Positions 35,152 through 47,085 of a stretch of 64,000 bases of DNA are shown here, piece after piece. Below the pieces are notes generated by a model. The model was not told where the DNA came from and made no database searches. It worked only from the letters and a program-made list of their open reading frames with translations. A program made the position numbers and the translations under genes. Position 1 is the first letter of the stretch, and each line of letters starts with the position of its first letter. This DNA is from Salticus scenicus (lineage: Eukaryota; Arthropoda; Arachnida; Araneae; Salticidae): NCBI GenBank assembly GCA_963930645.1, contig OZ005657.1:48384153-48448152 (forward strand), read 5' to 3'.

Positions 35152-36196
35152 TTAGTGCCGCTGCTGAAATTGGTCACCCCCACATCTGATACATGCCCTT
35201 GCCCGCTTACGAACGGAAACCACAGTAGCGCTCAGTTTCATTATTGCATCATCGATTCGGCTGCTTAAATCTTGCAAACTGGCAACTTCTGTGCGGTAAA
35301 TTTCTTGCTTCAGGAAACCCCAAACATAGAAGTCCAATGGAGTGAGATCTGGTGATCTAGGTGGCCAAGGAATTGGTCCATTACAACCAATCCATTGCGG
35401 ATACTGATGAGTCAAGAAGTCCCGAACGGCATTGGAAGAATGTGCAGAGGCCCCATCGTGTTAGAAAATGATTTCCGCTCGTTGGGGTACAGGAATGACA
35501 TCAAGAAATCTTGGAAGATGATGTTCCAGAAACTCCAAATATGTATTGCTTGTCAGATGACCTTGGAATACATGTGGACCTATCAAGCGACCGCCAACCA
35601 CTCCAAGCCAAACATTTAAGCAGAATCGCGTCTGAAGCGATGAGTTTCGTGTTACAAATGTACTTTGTTCAGCGTAATGATGCCAGTTATGTAAATTTAA
35701 CATGCCATCCCGAGTGAAAAGTGACTCATCTGTCCACAGTATCGTTCTAAGGAAATGGTGCTCCTCAATATCTCGCTCCAAAAGCCAGCGGCAGAATGTT
35801 ACCCGCTTTTGGAAATCTGAGCGGCGTAACTCTTGTACCGGTGTGAAGTGGTATGGATGATACTGGTTTTTGCGCAAAACATTTATCACTTTACTTTGGG
35901 AGATTCCACCTTCATCTCGCAAGTATGCGTGAACTCATATTTGGATTTTCCTCCACTCGGTCGAGGACGGACTCCTCAGCGGTGGCGGAACGGCGACCAT
36001 GCCCCCTTTCGTACACCCTAACTAACGACCCACTCTCATTAAGCCTTCGATGAATTGCGGCAAATACAGCACGGTTGGGCGCACGACGATGTGGATAACG
36101 TAGACGGTACTCTTCTTCCGCTCTCCGAGAGTTACCATCGCAAAATCCATACACAAAATGCATATCTGCGTATTCTTCATTTGTAAAACTAGGCAT
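35152..36196 (-). pseudogene. DUF4817-type mariner transposase, broken
   Basis: Three minus-strand frames form one decayed transposase. The N-terminal frame (36196-35912) starts MPSFTNEEYADMHFVYGFCD and contains the DUF4817-like helix-turn-helix, including RRAPNRAVFAAIHRRLNESG. A frameshift at about 35915 leads to the middle frame (35922-35461), with GGISQSKVINVLRKNQYHPY and the first catalytic Asp in TILWTDESLF. A stop at about 35461 replaces what is usually a Gln before HDGASAH, which holds the second Asp. The last frame (35415-35152) has WPPRSPDLTPLDFYVWG with the third Asp. By hand count about 35 residues separate the second and third Asp. It ends at a natural-looking stop at 35152. All catalytic positions survive, so only a few lesions inactivate it. 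Confidence 0.85.
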
Positions 36197-36679
36197 ATCT
36201 GTTTACAGGTTCGAAAGTATGACAATATGATCCCTGTGATGCCTTCAATTGAAAATAAAAGTCAGAAGGGTAAAAAAAAGGGATAAAATTTCAATATTAA
36301 TTTACAAAGGTAGAAGAAAAAATGTGCAACGGAATAAGAACCAACTTGGTTAATTCGTGCCAATGTAGGAAAACATACTAACTATAAACTAAGAGAGACC
36401 AAGTAGATGTGACAGCAGCGTGACAAGAATCGGCCGAGCTCAGGAAAAGTCCAGAAAATGCTAAAGCAAGAAGCAGCATAAAACGTAAAAGAAGCTGACG
36501 AGCTAATGAGCTGTTACAGATTGACTCGCCTTTTGTACCCGCGAGTGGGATGCGCGCGCAAGAAGGTTTGAATACATCTGCATATCACTAAGAGTCAATA
36601 TGCAGAGAGTCACGAATTTGCATACGTTCCATTTACTCACAATCGTTTCGTTTTCCGAATTTCGACGAACGCCGTTTTC

Positions 36680-37160
36680 AGTGATGTGTTGCAAACAAAA
36701 GGCTAAATTTCTCCTGAACTGGAAAACCGATATGGTTTATTGTGGATTCATTCTAAAGCTTGTGGAATGGAGAAGTTTTTGTTAGATTTGACCGATTGTA
36801 GCTTCAACGGTGTTTGCAGAATTGCCGGTTAAAGAATTTGGCGACAACTCGATTTTAAACTTCGCCAATGTTTTAGCGCTTGTAGCTCGTTGTCAAAATA
36901 AGGTATGCTGATGTAAATGGTGTCACTCGATAGGATGTTTTCTGCCCTTTCGAAATATGGGCTTATTTTGCGTGTAAGTTTTCCAGAAAGCTCGCAAATT
37001 TGGGTTTTTTTAGACGGGATGGAAAAAAACAGATTTTTCCTCTAACTACCATAACTCGGAAACGGTTAGAGATAGGACAGGGTTTCTATTGTGTTTTATG
37101 CTCCCCATGGGCTGTTCTATCACCTCCTTTCGTTTGGCAGATTATGTCAAACTCACCCTG
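36680..37160. repeat. right long terminal inverted repeat
   Basis: This is the partner of the left arm, ending AAACTCACCCTG before TA. The open frame at 37000-37215 is an arm-derived artefact and corresponds to the minus-strand frame at 34310-34552 in the other arm. Confidence 0.8.
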
Positions 37161-37225
37161 TATAGGTATAAAATTCTATAAAAAATTTCCAGTAGCCCAA
37201 ACACGTAAAAGTTGACAGCTATGTA

Positions 37226-37437
37226 CAGTCGGTAACAAAAGTCTCCGAACACTAGCAAAAATTCCTATATAAAAATTTCACTTAATACAGTTTTGTTAAA
37301 TAAATCATTGTCGAATCTTGTTTTTAGACTGACTAAGAACAGGATTCGACAAGGAGTTATTTAACAAAACTGTATTAAGCGTACATTTTTTTATATAGGA
37401 ATTGTTCCTAGTGTTCAGAGACTTTCGTTACTTACTG
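37226..37437. mobile_element. palindromic MITE (CAGTCGGTAACAAAAGT), copy 2
   Basis: A 212-bp palindrome with TA at 37224-37225 and 37438-37439 lies only about 60 bp beyond the mariner relative. The right end has several changes (CGTTACTTACTG). The centre is TTTTTAGACTGACTAAGAAC. Confidence 0.85.
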
Positions 37438-37467
37438 TACTATGCGGTATTATTTATAATTTACTTA

Positions 37468-37677
37468 CAGTCGGTAACAAAAGTGTCCGAACACTAGCAA
37501 AAATTCCTATGTAAAAAATGTGCACTTCATATGGTTTTGTTAGATAAATCCTTGTCGAATCCTGTTCTTAGTCAGTCTGAACATGATTCGATAAGGATTT
37601 ATTTAACAAAAACAGTAGAAGTGTACTTTATTTACATAGGAATTTTTGCTAGTGTTCGGACACTTTTGTTACCGAAA
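37468..37677. mobile_element. palindromic MITE (CAGTCGGTAACAAAAGT), copy 3
   Basis: A third family member sits about 30 bp after copy 2. The left end is preceded by TA (37466-37467). The right end stops at GTTACCGA, so the last few bases are lost. Confidence 0.8.
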
Positions 37678-39060
37678 TGAGTGATAATATTATATGACAC
37701 TTTTGAATTTAATCGTTTTGTGGAATATATAAAAATATATTTGATGGATTCATTTGGAACATCATGTGTGTAAACAACGTATTAAATTACTTACATTTCA
37801 ACGAAGATTTTGCCTCGAAGGCAAAAAGGGGACCGGTAAAAAATGAAACAAAAATAATAATACTTGGGTAATAATAATACGCTATAAAAATAATGCTTTA
37901 AATGCATTGTAGTTCTAAGCATGTGATTATAGGGCTTCTTTCAATTATCTGTATTGATTTCTGTGCCAATAGCACGTATATTTACAGAGATATAAAGGTT
38001 TCTTTGAAAAAATTGCAATACTTTCGAAAGTTTTTCTTATAACATGAACGGTTTTCAAATCAATGGAATGTCATTTTTAGGAAACTGGATATACTATATT
38101 AGACTCAACATACAGCAATCAGAATATGAAACTATTAAATATATGATGAAATACAGCAGTTTTTGATAAAAGAACTAAACCTAAATGTGATACATACGTA
38201 TTTTTTAATTTATTTTTCCTTTACATGCATTTTTCCTTTACAATATTAAAAAACAACAATGTTCTGAAAAAAAAAAAAAAAAAAGTCGTTTGTAAACATA
38301 ATAACTGACAGGAAATTACAGTATAAATAGCTAAAACTAAAAGCTAAATTGAACCATATTTTGCCACTACGGTAGCTGGAAATAGAAGAAGTTGAAACAT
38401 TTGACTATGATTTGTAGTTGTAGGAAACCGCCTGATTAAGGTCAGAGCATACTATTTCACTATTTTTTAACAACTTTTTTTTACTTATAATTCATAGAAA
38501 TTCGTCGCTAAAATAAGATTATAATTAGCTTTTAAATTTATTGATCTCAGTTGGGTTCTGCGTAAATTATATTTTTAAACACCATTATTTTCTAATGATA
38601 ATCTTTTCTTAATTGAAACATATATTTTCAGTCAGAAATAAGTTAAGAATGGTTCTAAAAACATACTGATAGTCCCCTTGCTAAATCTGACTGTGAGAGG
38701 ATATATAAAGTATCAAAACACAGTAAGATATTTTTGGTTGCAACTGTGGCAACAACAACATTTGTATGAATATAATACCAAAATTTTACAATAATATTAC
38801 CTTCTTCTGTATTTTGTTTTTCAATATTCAATAGGCGAAAGTATTCAATTTGTAAAAATTTTCTAATTCCGGTTTTCGATGTTACATGTTTTGATATCCA
38901 GAATATGGTTTGAGTATTTCTAGAAAATGTTCGTCTGTCTCTGTGTGGCAAAATTTTGTGTCAACTCTAGGTCAAGTATTAATACATATAATTCATGAAA
39001 AGTTATATTTGTTTGCACCTTCACATAAACTGATGTTTGTAAACTTTTAATGCATATCTC
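37678..39060. other. AT-rich DNA, no gene seen
   Basis: There is an A tract at 38269-38284. The 98-residue open frame at 38655-38951 has no recognisable domain. Confidence 0.5.
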
Positions 39061-39125
39061 TTAACAGGTGGCGCTGTTGTTCCGTTTAATATAGCAGTAT
39101 AAGACAAAATTTCGTATAAATGTGC
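39061..39125 (+). repeat. dispersed repeat end, inverted partner at 42937-43012
   Basis: TAATATAGCAGTATAAGACA followed by AAATTTCGTATAAATG is the inverse complement of sequence near 42937-42980 (ATTTATACAAAATTTTGTCC, TATACTGCCATATTAAA). The two may be ends of one large element of about 3.9 kb or two copies of one repeat. Confidence 0.45.
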
Positions 39126-40436
39126 ACAATTTAATATTTTTTAACAATCATTGTGAAACGGAAAATTTTTGTTAGAATAGTAATTGTCAATCAGTATTGT
39201 CTAAGTATGTATAAAAGTTTTGTATAAGTAGAATTTTTACTTCCCTCACTTCAGGGAGAAATTCACCCTCGTGGGGGTGTAATTTCTCATTATAAGTATT
39301 TTTCAAAAGAAATCACCGATGCAATTAAAACAAATGACTGAATCCACATCTGTGATAACTTAAAACAAAGTTATAAATTTTTTCGGTTAAATAAAATTAA
39401 ATCATTGACTTAATTTTTCTTGCTTTTACAATGTAAAATGCAGTAATGACTGTTTTAGTCTAAATTACTTGAATTTGTATAAGAATGCAAATAATAAAGT
39501 TTTGTAACGGCCGCAACGTACTAGTTATTGTAAAAAACCTTAAAATTTTTGTAAGCAAATAATTGTTACGGGTCCAAATAAAAGAGTGCGACCTGAAACA
39601 TTTGTTGCATATTTTTACAGTTACGTGTTTAAGTACAGAGCTTACTTTGATCATATCACTAGTATTTCAATGCGTTTATCAGAATAAATCCTTTATGTGT
39701 TATTTTATTAGGATACTCGTAAAAATATAAATTAGTATGCTGTAGCCAATACAAAACATTCTTCTATATCCTTCTAAGATACTAATTGACTAGAAAACTT
39801 AGTAATACCTGAAAAGGGCTGCCTAACATCGCCAACTATCGGCTAATATTTATCCAAAATATGTCAGCTTAGTTTTTATGTATTTATTTATTTTTTAACA
39901 AAAGTCACCCCAGGAATGCAATATGGTGCACTTATACTCAGAAGAATCTGAAATACAGACTTCTTGTGAATGGAGAAATTCGCAGCATAAAAGGATCCAG
40001 ATTGAGCCAGTATATTTTTTCAGGTTATTCATCTCACATAAAAATTATGGCGTATTCATACACTAGAAAAGATGAAACATATTCTTCGAAGAAATAAGGA
40101 AATTTTCAGAATAGCAGCGTTAGCTATCGACCATTAATCACCCAAATTGCATCAGAGTAGTATTACATATTAATAGCCATATCCCATTTCAAGTTTGATG
40201 CATTTATGCGCAATAGAAACTGAGAGCTTTACATAAGTAAGGGAAATTCCTTCGTAGTAACATAATATTTTGACTGATAAGCACAGAAGGTTGACAGATA
40301 CCAATTTAGGTCAATGTTCAACTAAATATAAAGTTCCATGAAGTTATATGCATTGGTTCCTGGTCTGAAGCCGTTATAAAAATTTTGACACACTCACAAA
40401 CACACAGAGAGACATTTTTACTATATAAATTGTCCG
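39126..40436. other. AT-rich DNA, one hairpin
   Basis: A hairpin at about 39250-39288 has arms GAGAAATTCACCC and GGGTGTAATTTCTC. No gene was recognised. Confidence 0.45.
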
Positions 40437-40439
40437 CGT

Positions 40440-40530
40440 TCAGAATGTCCCAAAATGTGTAAATACGTCAAAATTCGGAAGTCGAAAATTATTACGAATC
40501 CAATGCTTTCTTCTATTAAACTTAAAAGAC
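40440..40530 (+). repeat. dispersed repeat, copy 1
   Basis: ACGTCAAAATTCGGAAGTCG followed by AAAATTATTACGAATCCAAT matches 43185-43235 (TATCAAAAACCGGAGGTCGA, TTTCACGAATCCAATAC). Both are preceded by an ACACACAGAGAGACATTTT-like stretch. Two copies indicate an interspersed repeat of unknown class. Confidence 0.55.
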
Positions 40531-40887
40531 AGTAATAACATTGCAAAATTTTTTTATTATATTGACACAAACAATGTTGTTAAGACATACAGAAGGATAA
40601 GATTTTTTTCTTGCCATTATTACCATATAGAAATGTTTATCTGGTTGGAATAAAATGATAAATGAAGTATTTTTTATTAGTTTTAATTGTAATACGTGGA
40701 AAATTCATATTCATAAAACGTATTTTGGATTTAGACGGCCCTGTGATACGAACAAATTTATAAAGACAACTGTATTTAAGTGCTCTAAAGAGCAAAATTT
40801 GCCTGTTTTTTGTTTTGCGCACGGCAACCCCAAATGTTATAAATGCTTAATAAGTGATTGGGAACGTCGTATTCTATTTTTGCAGAC

Positions 40888-41857
40888 ATGCCACTAGGTA
40901 CTAAACTTTCTGAGATTGAGAAAGGGAGGGGGGTTGCTTTTAGAAGTTCAGGACTCACTCCACGTCAAACATTGACAAAGCATAATAGATCGAGAACGGT
41001 CATTTATAATTTTTTTTAAAAATCACGGCAAATATGAATGGTAGATATATACAGGTAGGCCAAATTCTGCTTCTATGCGTGAAAATAAATGATAAAGAGC
41101 TCCAATGAACAAACATCGACGGAAATAAAACGGGAATTAAAGTTATGATGCAGTGCTCGAACTATTCGACGGGCTTTACTAAAAGTAAAAAAGATTCGTC
41201 ACGATCGCCTCTTACAAAAGTTCCTAAAATATTGTGGGGGGAGTTTCCAAAAACATGCATTAATATGGGGAAAAAAATAGGATGCTATTATTTTTTCCGA
41301 TGAGAAAAAAGTCTAATTTGGATGTACTAGAGCATTTGTGCTACTTCTAGTATTATTTCCGTAAAGAAAAGGAAATTTAATCAAAGCGTACATTTTGAGA
41401 GGACTCCGTAATGGTCTAGGGAGGTTTCGCAACTGACTAAACTCCAATATAAGTTTTGTGCAGGGCAGAATGAATTCTGAGTGTTATGTTTGTATATTGT
41501 GAGATAATCTTTTATCAGAAGTTCCATTAATTACGAGTGGAGATTATTTGTTCCAGCAGGACAGTGCCTCAATACATGTTTCCAGACTTCGAAATCATAG
41601 TTTGATGTTAATTTCGTGAATCTACTTGACCGGCTGGCCAGAAGCCCAATCTAAACCCAATAGAAAATCTGCTGGGTATTCTGGCACAGAAAGTATACAA
41701 AAATGGTATTCAATATCAAAACAAGCAAGAATTACACGTCTTCCATTGAAAAAGCCTGGATTAAAATTTCCAAGAATGCTCTGAAGGAACTGTCCAACTC
41801 CATGACGTCATGAATGATAAAAATTATTGAGAAGAATGGCGAAGATTTTTAATTATT
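40888..41857 (+). pseudogene. Tc1-like transposase, heavily decayed
   Basis: The reading starts at an ATG with MPLGTKLSEIEKGRG, matching the usual MPRGTKLS start of this Tc1 group, then GLTPRQTLTKHNRSRTVIYN (helix-turn-helix). Later pieces include IRRALLKVKKIRHDRLLQK, IIFSDEKKV (first catalytic Asp), FQQDSASIHVSRLRNH (second Asp), AQSKPNRKSAG replacing the usual SPDLNPIENLWG, and LPLKKPGLKFPRM with ALKELSNSM near the C-terminus. Many stops and frameshifts interrupt it, so it is inactive. Full-length members are about 340 residues, and the span fits. The likely right terminal repeat is at 42300-42329, beyond a nested MITE. Confidence 0.8.
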
Positions 41858-41914
41858 AGCGTGTATTTAAGGCCAAAAAATTCACTGTTTATAATTTTGT
41901 CCTGTTTTAAAAAC

Positions 41915-41952
<38 letters not shown>

Positions 41953-42036
41953 TTGATTACAGCAAAACATTCATATTTTACATTTACGAATGCCTTGCAT
42001 TCTACAATGATTTCTAGCATAAAATCTATTTATGTA

Positions 42037-42248
42037 CAGTCGGTAACAAAAGTGTCCGAACGCTAGCAAAAATTCCTATGTAAATAAAGTACGCTTCATA
42101 CGGTTTTGTTAAATAAATCTTTGTCGAATCCTCTTCTTAGTCAGTCTAAGAACATGGTTCGATAAGGATTTATTTAACAGAACCGTGTGAAGTGTACTTT
42201 TTTTACATAGGAGTTTTGCTAGTGTTCGGACACTTTTGTTACCGACTG
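42037..42248. mobile_element. palindromic MITE (CAGTCGGTAACAAAAGT), copy 4, nested
   Basis: A 212-bp copy has TA on both sides (42035-42036 and 42249-42250) and well-preserved ends. It lies between the Tc1 transposase relic and that element's probable right end, so it inserted into the older Tc1 element. Confidence 0.85.
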
Positions 42249-42299
42249 TATACATTTCACTTTATTTACTTCAGAAATAAACTTTTTCTGTGCAATTTT

Positions 42300-42329
42300 C
42301 GGTTGTCCTTATAATTCTGACCACTACTG
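42300..42329. mobile_element. probable right end of the Tc1-like element
   Basis: CGGTTGTCCTTATAATTCTG followed by ACCACTACTG and TA (42330-42331) has the form of a Tc1-group terminal repeat (CAGTAGTGGTCAGAATTATA in inverse complement). I could not find the left partner. Confidence 0.55.
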
Positions 42330-42936
42330 TACATTTTCAGCAACTTTTTTGTGTGTAAATAAGATATAGATTATAAATAGAAAATATTTGTGGAATCAGA
42401 AATATCCTTGTGTTTTATTGACACGAAATTTACCATGGAATTTTCCAACAATACTTTTAATTTTAAATTTCCTTTAAAAGATCAATATAATCATTTAAAA
42501 ACTAGTATGTTGTGGCCACCCCAAGACCATTTTCTATATTTTCCTGTACAGATTATTTATTGAAATCAATATTTTAAAAATTATTTTCCATGATGAATGT
42601 AGACGATTTTCATCTCAGAGATGCATAATTTTTCAAAGAAAATCGATTTTGTGTCAACATCTGAGGCGTGATTTTTCTCCCTTTAGTTTTTTTTCCCTTT
42701 AAAAATGAAAAACATCGTTAACTTCGTTTTATCACAGATCTATGGTTCAACCATATGTTTTAAAGGTACTGTCGAGTTCTTTTGAGAAATACCCATACTG
42801 TAACTTTACATACCCCGGGGACAGTAGTACTCCTACATGCACACATATTTTTCCTACTTTGCTACTACTATTATCAATAATATTTATTAATTTCACAATA
42901 ATTCGCTAAAATTAATTTTCATTATTTATGTATATT

Positions 42937-43012
42937 TATACAAAATTTTGTCCTATACTGCCATATTAAAATTTTGAAAGAATGGGATGACAACGTCATC
43001 TGTTGAGCGATT
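42937..43012 (-). repeat. inverted partner of the repeat at 39061-39125
   Basis: It shares the inverse complement of the AGCAGTATAAGACAAAATTT block. Confidence 0.45.
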
Positions 43013-43059
43013 GATCAACACCAGTTTTGGTCAAAATCCAAATTTTCGTTTATTGGTTC

Positions 43060-43240
43060 GTAAAATACAATGTACACAAAATTCGTGATACACACACATA
43101 GAGACATACACACAGACATAGTACATACAGACAGACATTTTCTAAAAATGGTTAAATCATTTGGCCGGCACCTCAACACGTGTAAATCTATCAAAAACCG
43201 GAGGTCGAAAAATTTCACGAATCCAATACTTTTTCTTATG
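43060..43240 (+). repeat. dispersed repeat, copy 2, with CA-rich start
   Basis: An ACACACATAGAGACATACAC stretch is followed by the repeat shared with 40440-40530. The open frames on both strands here come from the repeat. Confidence 0.55.
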
Positions 43241-44600
43241 TACGTAGAACAAAGTAAAATAAATAAACAAATAATATTGATTTTCTTTTTAAATGCAAGA
43301 ATAGGTAGTTTTATCTTACAGTACTTCTTTGGTAAAAAATAAACGTTGAGAAAAAAGTCGGAAAAATCAGTTGGAAATGTTTTTGCTTTTTTACAAGACG
43401 TTTCGTTGTAAAAAAGAGAAAAAAAAATCAATAGCATTCTTTTAGTTACAGCTTTAAAAATATTTCTTGTTTAAACATCTAAATGTTCGTTTGAAAAAAG
43501 AAGAAACAGTAATTAAAAGCCGCTTTTCAATAAAATTAATTAAATGTAGAAAAGTAGATGGTTTATAAAAATTCCTTTTTGAATAAATATTCAGTAAAAA
43601 ACTACTTGAAAAAAAAAAGTGTATCATTCTTTTATTTCACGGGTATTTTAGGTCTTTTTAAGTAAATTTAGAAATCAAATTTGTGAGAATTTAAATGTGT
43701 TATGCAAAATTATCAAACGTTTTTAAAGATTTTTTTTTTTTTTTTTTTTTTTCAGAAATTTATTTTAAATGTTTTCTGTTGGAAATGCAAGCCCTTAGAG
43801 AAGAAGAATTTCGTAAATATATTGGTTTCTGCCGGATTCTCCATTAAAGTTTTCTTAATATAAAAAGAAATGCAACAGGAATTGTTTATAAAAACTACAT
43901 TTCACTGGATATGAGTAAATTTCTCTTCTAGATATAGGAACGATTTTATATTTCTTTCAGTGTAGATAAAAGCTAAGAATGAACATTTTTTTCGATAAGA
44001 AATTATGTAAGAGGTATTTTAAATATTAAAACTAACGGAAATTAAACTTCAATGATTTTATATAAACTACGCAAACATAAATGTAAAGTTTTCTATGAAT
44101 CTGATAATTCTAATATGTAATGCTTTTAAATCGAAGTGACCAGTTCGACAAAATAAAATTATTAGAATTTGTTTGTACTTAGAAATTAATTCAACAAGTT
44201 GCCATCTCATATTACAAGAAAAGGTCAAACTGTATTTAATTAATTTAACAAATGCATTTTCTTTTTATTGTCGACAGGAAAATAAATTACATTAAACTTT
44301 TTTTTTTTTTTACGGTTTTAAGCAATTTTTAAAAGAATTTTACCTTTTAACCCCCGTACAAAGAAGAAGATTGTTATAAGTTTGAAGCTTTTCCGCCTGT
44401 CCTGAGGTACTAAGCGAATATAATAATTAAAATATTTTAATGCGTATCTCTCTTTTTTTTTTTTTTTTTTTTTTTATTTATTTAGAACACTGAGATTAAA
44501 TCGGTGTGGTTCTTAGCTATGTTTATTTATTTATTTTAAGCCACTTTCCAAGGATATTTAAATTTTGAGGTTTGGCAATCTCCTAATATACAAATCCTAT
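43241..44600. other. AT-rich DNA, no gene seen
   Basis: T tracts lie at 43729-43752, 44299-44312 and 44451-44475. No coding signal. Confidence 0.5.
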
Positions 44601-44601
44601 T

Positions 44602-44760
44602 CAGGGTTCCCACTCGTCACTTTTTTGGGCACCGGAAAATTCGAAGAGCATTTTCTTTAAAGATTTCTTACGACTGTCCTCAATTAATCGTGAAAAAGTA
44701 TTTAAATAAAATACTATCAATAATTTCCGGCGCCCAAGAAACTGACGAGTGGGGACTCGT
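44602..44760. mobile_element. MITE with CAGGGTTCCCACTCG end
   Basis: The left arm, TTCCCACTCGTCACTTTTTT then GGGCACCGGAAAATT, pairs with the right arm, AATTTCCGGCGCCCAAGAAA then CTGACGAGTGGGGAC. The arms are about 40 bp around a core of about 80 bp. The CAGGGTTCCCAC end resembles hAT elements, but no 8-bp duplication is visible. Confidence 0.65.
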
Positions 44761-44807
44761 AAGATCTGGTAATCTTAATTTTAAATAATGTTAGATTGTA
44801 AGTCACG

Positions 44808-44843
<36 letters not shown>

Positions 44844-45945
44844 CTGAAGTATAAAAGCACGAAGATCATTTTCAAAATCGCGAACTTCAAACCAATTTTG
44901 GCAAAAGTTAAAAATTGGCAAAAGAGAAATTGCGAATTCATAGTTCTAAATTTGGTTGAAAATTAGAACTTTTAAAGAAAAATAGTATTTAATTAAATTC
45001 ATACCAGTCCTACGTATGGACATTTTAAAATTTGAAATTTAGCATTTTTTCAATTGAAAATTACAAATTTTGTAGAAAAATAATATTTAATGAAATTCAA
45101 AGTTGGGTATTTTTATAAAGCTAGCATTACACATGTACTATTTAATTATTTATTCATTTACTTAAAAAAAAAAAATGCTTAAAAAAATTATCTTTATACA
45201 AGTAAGTAGAAATGCTGTATATAATATTTGGATAATTGAATTCATTAATATTCTTTCCCTTTTTAACGCGAAATGCTTTAAAATGTGTAATCTGTATTTA
45301 ATGTGATTTATTGCATCGTCTGTGAAGATGAATCAATAAGGAACATTATTGTATGTAAATAATAATGTAATTGTGCTATTCTATAAAAAAGAACAGGAAT
45401 TTATTTTCTACTTTGAATTTTAAATAAAAAGAATAATTATTTACATGAACATTTGTTTTCACTTTTCATTCTTTACTTTTTATCACTTGTAAGTTAATTA
45501 ATAGACACTAGTTATTATTCTCTGTCATAAGATTACATAATGCAAAAATTTTAATTAAGTAAAGAAATATATTTGTAATGAAGCGATTTCCGAAAACAAA
45601 TCCTTTTTTTTTATTCTGCAAATAATTTTTACAATGATTCTAAGTAAAACTTGGTCAGATACTAAATTTAAAATTATTATAACTCATATTTGTTTCCTAT
45701 GAAAATTTTTTAATTAAATAATAAAGAAAAAATATTTGTAAAGCAAAGAATGGGTCGAAGAAAAGAATGGAACGTTGTTCTATTTTCCTTTAAAAATAGG
45801 TTTTTTTTCTTTTTTCTTTTTACAGATATTGGAAAACCTTTATGATATCGCAAACATAATATTGTACTAAAAAGTTGAATGTAGCATCTTAAAATATTAC
45901 GAAGGTGTATTAGATGCTAGTTGTAAAAGCAAGGTACAAAATGCT

Positions 45946-45986
<41 letters not shown>

Positions 45987-47036
45987 AACTTTTCAAATAA
46001 AGTATGGTAAATAATTAAACAGAGTAGAAAGGAACTAAAAATACACCTTCAGGTACTGTAAGGATAAAGAAATTTTAAGTTTTCTCTTACTTAAAAAGCA
46101 TGCAAAATTCCACTCCACTGAAAACAAACACAAAATAGAAACAGAACAGAGCAAGAAACTGATTAAATAATCATGGTGCAATACTTAAAAGAAAAATAGA
46201 TATGACTGGATTTTTTTTTTTTTTTTTCGAAGTTCAAAGTAATTTTTTTATACTGTAACGATTCTAAAGATGAAGTCTTCTAAAATGTTAATTACTTACA
46301 TGTATTTTCCAGAAGAATTACATATATTTTTCGTTCACTTTATTTATAAGAGATATAGTACTAACTGAAACTTTTTTTTCGATCTATTCTCAAAAATATT
46401 AGGTTCAATAAGGGAAAATAGGGTAAAAATTTCTATTATATTTAAATTTAATGATATAGTGCGCAATATAGTGGAAACTGATTTATTGAATAATATTGTC
46501 ATGCCAGAGATACAGATAATGTCAATCATGCAAAATTCTTTATTTAATTGAATACTACTATATATTGTAACTTATAGTACGTACGATATACTTAGTATGT
46601 GCATTCATAAATTTAATACATACATCTATACATTCAATAACTTTCGATGGTTATTTATTTCAGAGAGAAGTCAATCTACTGTTACACAGTATATATATAT
46701 GAATACATTGCAACTATACTCTATATGTAGTGAAATGCTATATGTATGTGTGTTGTATATTACGTATAAGATCCTTATGCATTATATGATTTATGTCTTT
46801 AGCTTAATGATGTAAGATGTATATTGCAAGCGTTACGTAACTATCTAAGATGCATGTACGTGGGTAAGGAGTGTTATTGGCTGAGTAAACTAATTTAAAT
46901 AATGTATAATCAAACAAGCAATTATTTATATTAGCTATCGTATGATACAAAAATGAATCATAGTCAGTAGATTATCTTCGGTTAAACACGCAATGCTTGC
47001 TAGAGTATAAGTTTGTGATTTCAATAGTTATAGGCT
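44761..47036. other. AT-rich DNA, no gene seen
   Basis: It holds long T (44812-44840) and A (45950-45985) tracts. The open frames at 46344-46529 and 46597-46815 have no recognisable domain. Confidence 0.5.
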
Positions 47037-47085
47037 AAGAAAATAATATTTTGAAACTTTATTTTTCCGACTGAGTGAAAATAAT

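Larger units (their letters stand above)
34380..37160 (-). mobile_element. mariner-relative transposon with ~480-bp terminal inverted repeats
   Basis: The element is 2,781 bp, bounded by TA at 34378-34379 and 37161-37162. The ends are CAGGGTGAGTTTGACATAAT and its exact complement. The inverted repeats reach about 480 bp inward (to about 34860 and from about 36680), sharing blocks such as GCCCATGGGGAGCATAAAAC, CGAGTTATGATAG/CTACCATAACTCG and AATTTAGCCTTTTGTTT. A transposase pseudogene occupies the minus strand between them. The TA duplication and the protein place it in the IS630/Tc1/mariner group. Inverted repeats of this length are atypical for mariner, where about 30 bp is usual. Confidence 0.9.

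Noticed and set aside
34842..35189. 115-residue plus-strand open frame
   Set aside because: It lies inside the mariner-like element, largely antisense to non-coding arm and the transposase 3' end.
35395..36053. Several plus-strand open frames
   Set aside because: They are antisense shadows of the transposase pseudogene on the minus strand.
43015..43437. 140-residue minus-strand open frame with Cys-rich stretch
   Set aside because: It is produced by a CA-rich dispersed repeat and AT-rich sequence; no domain.
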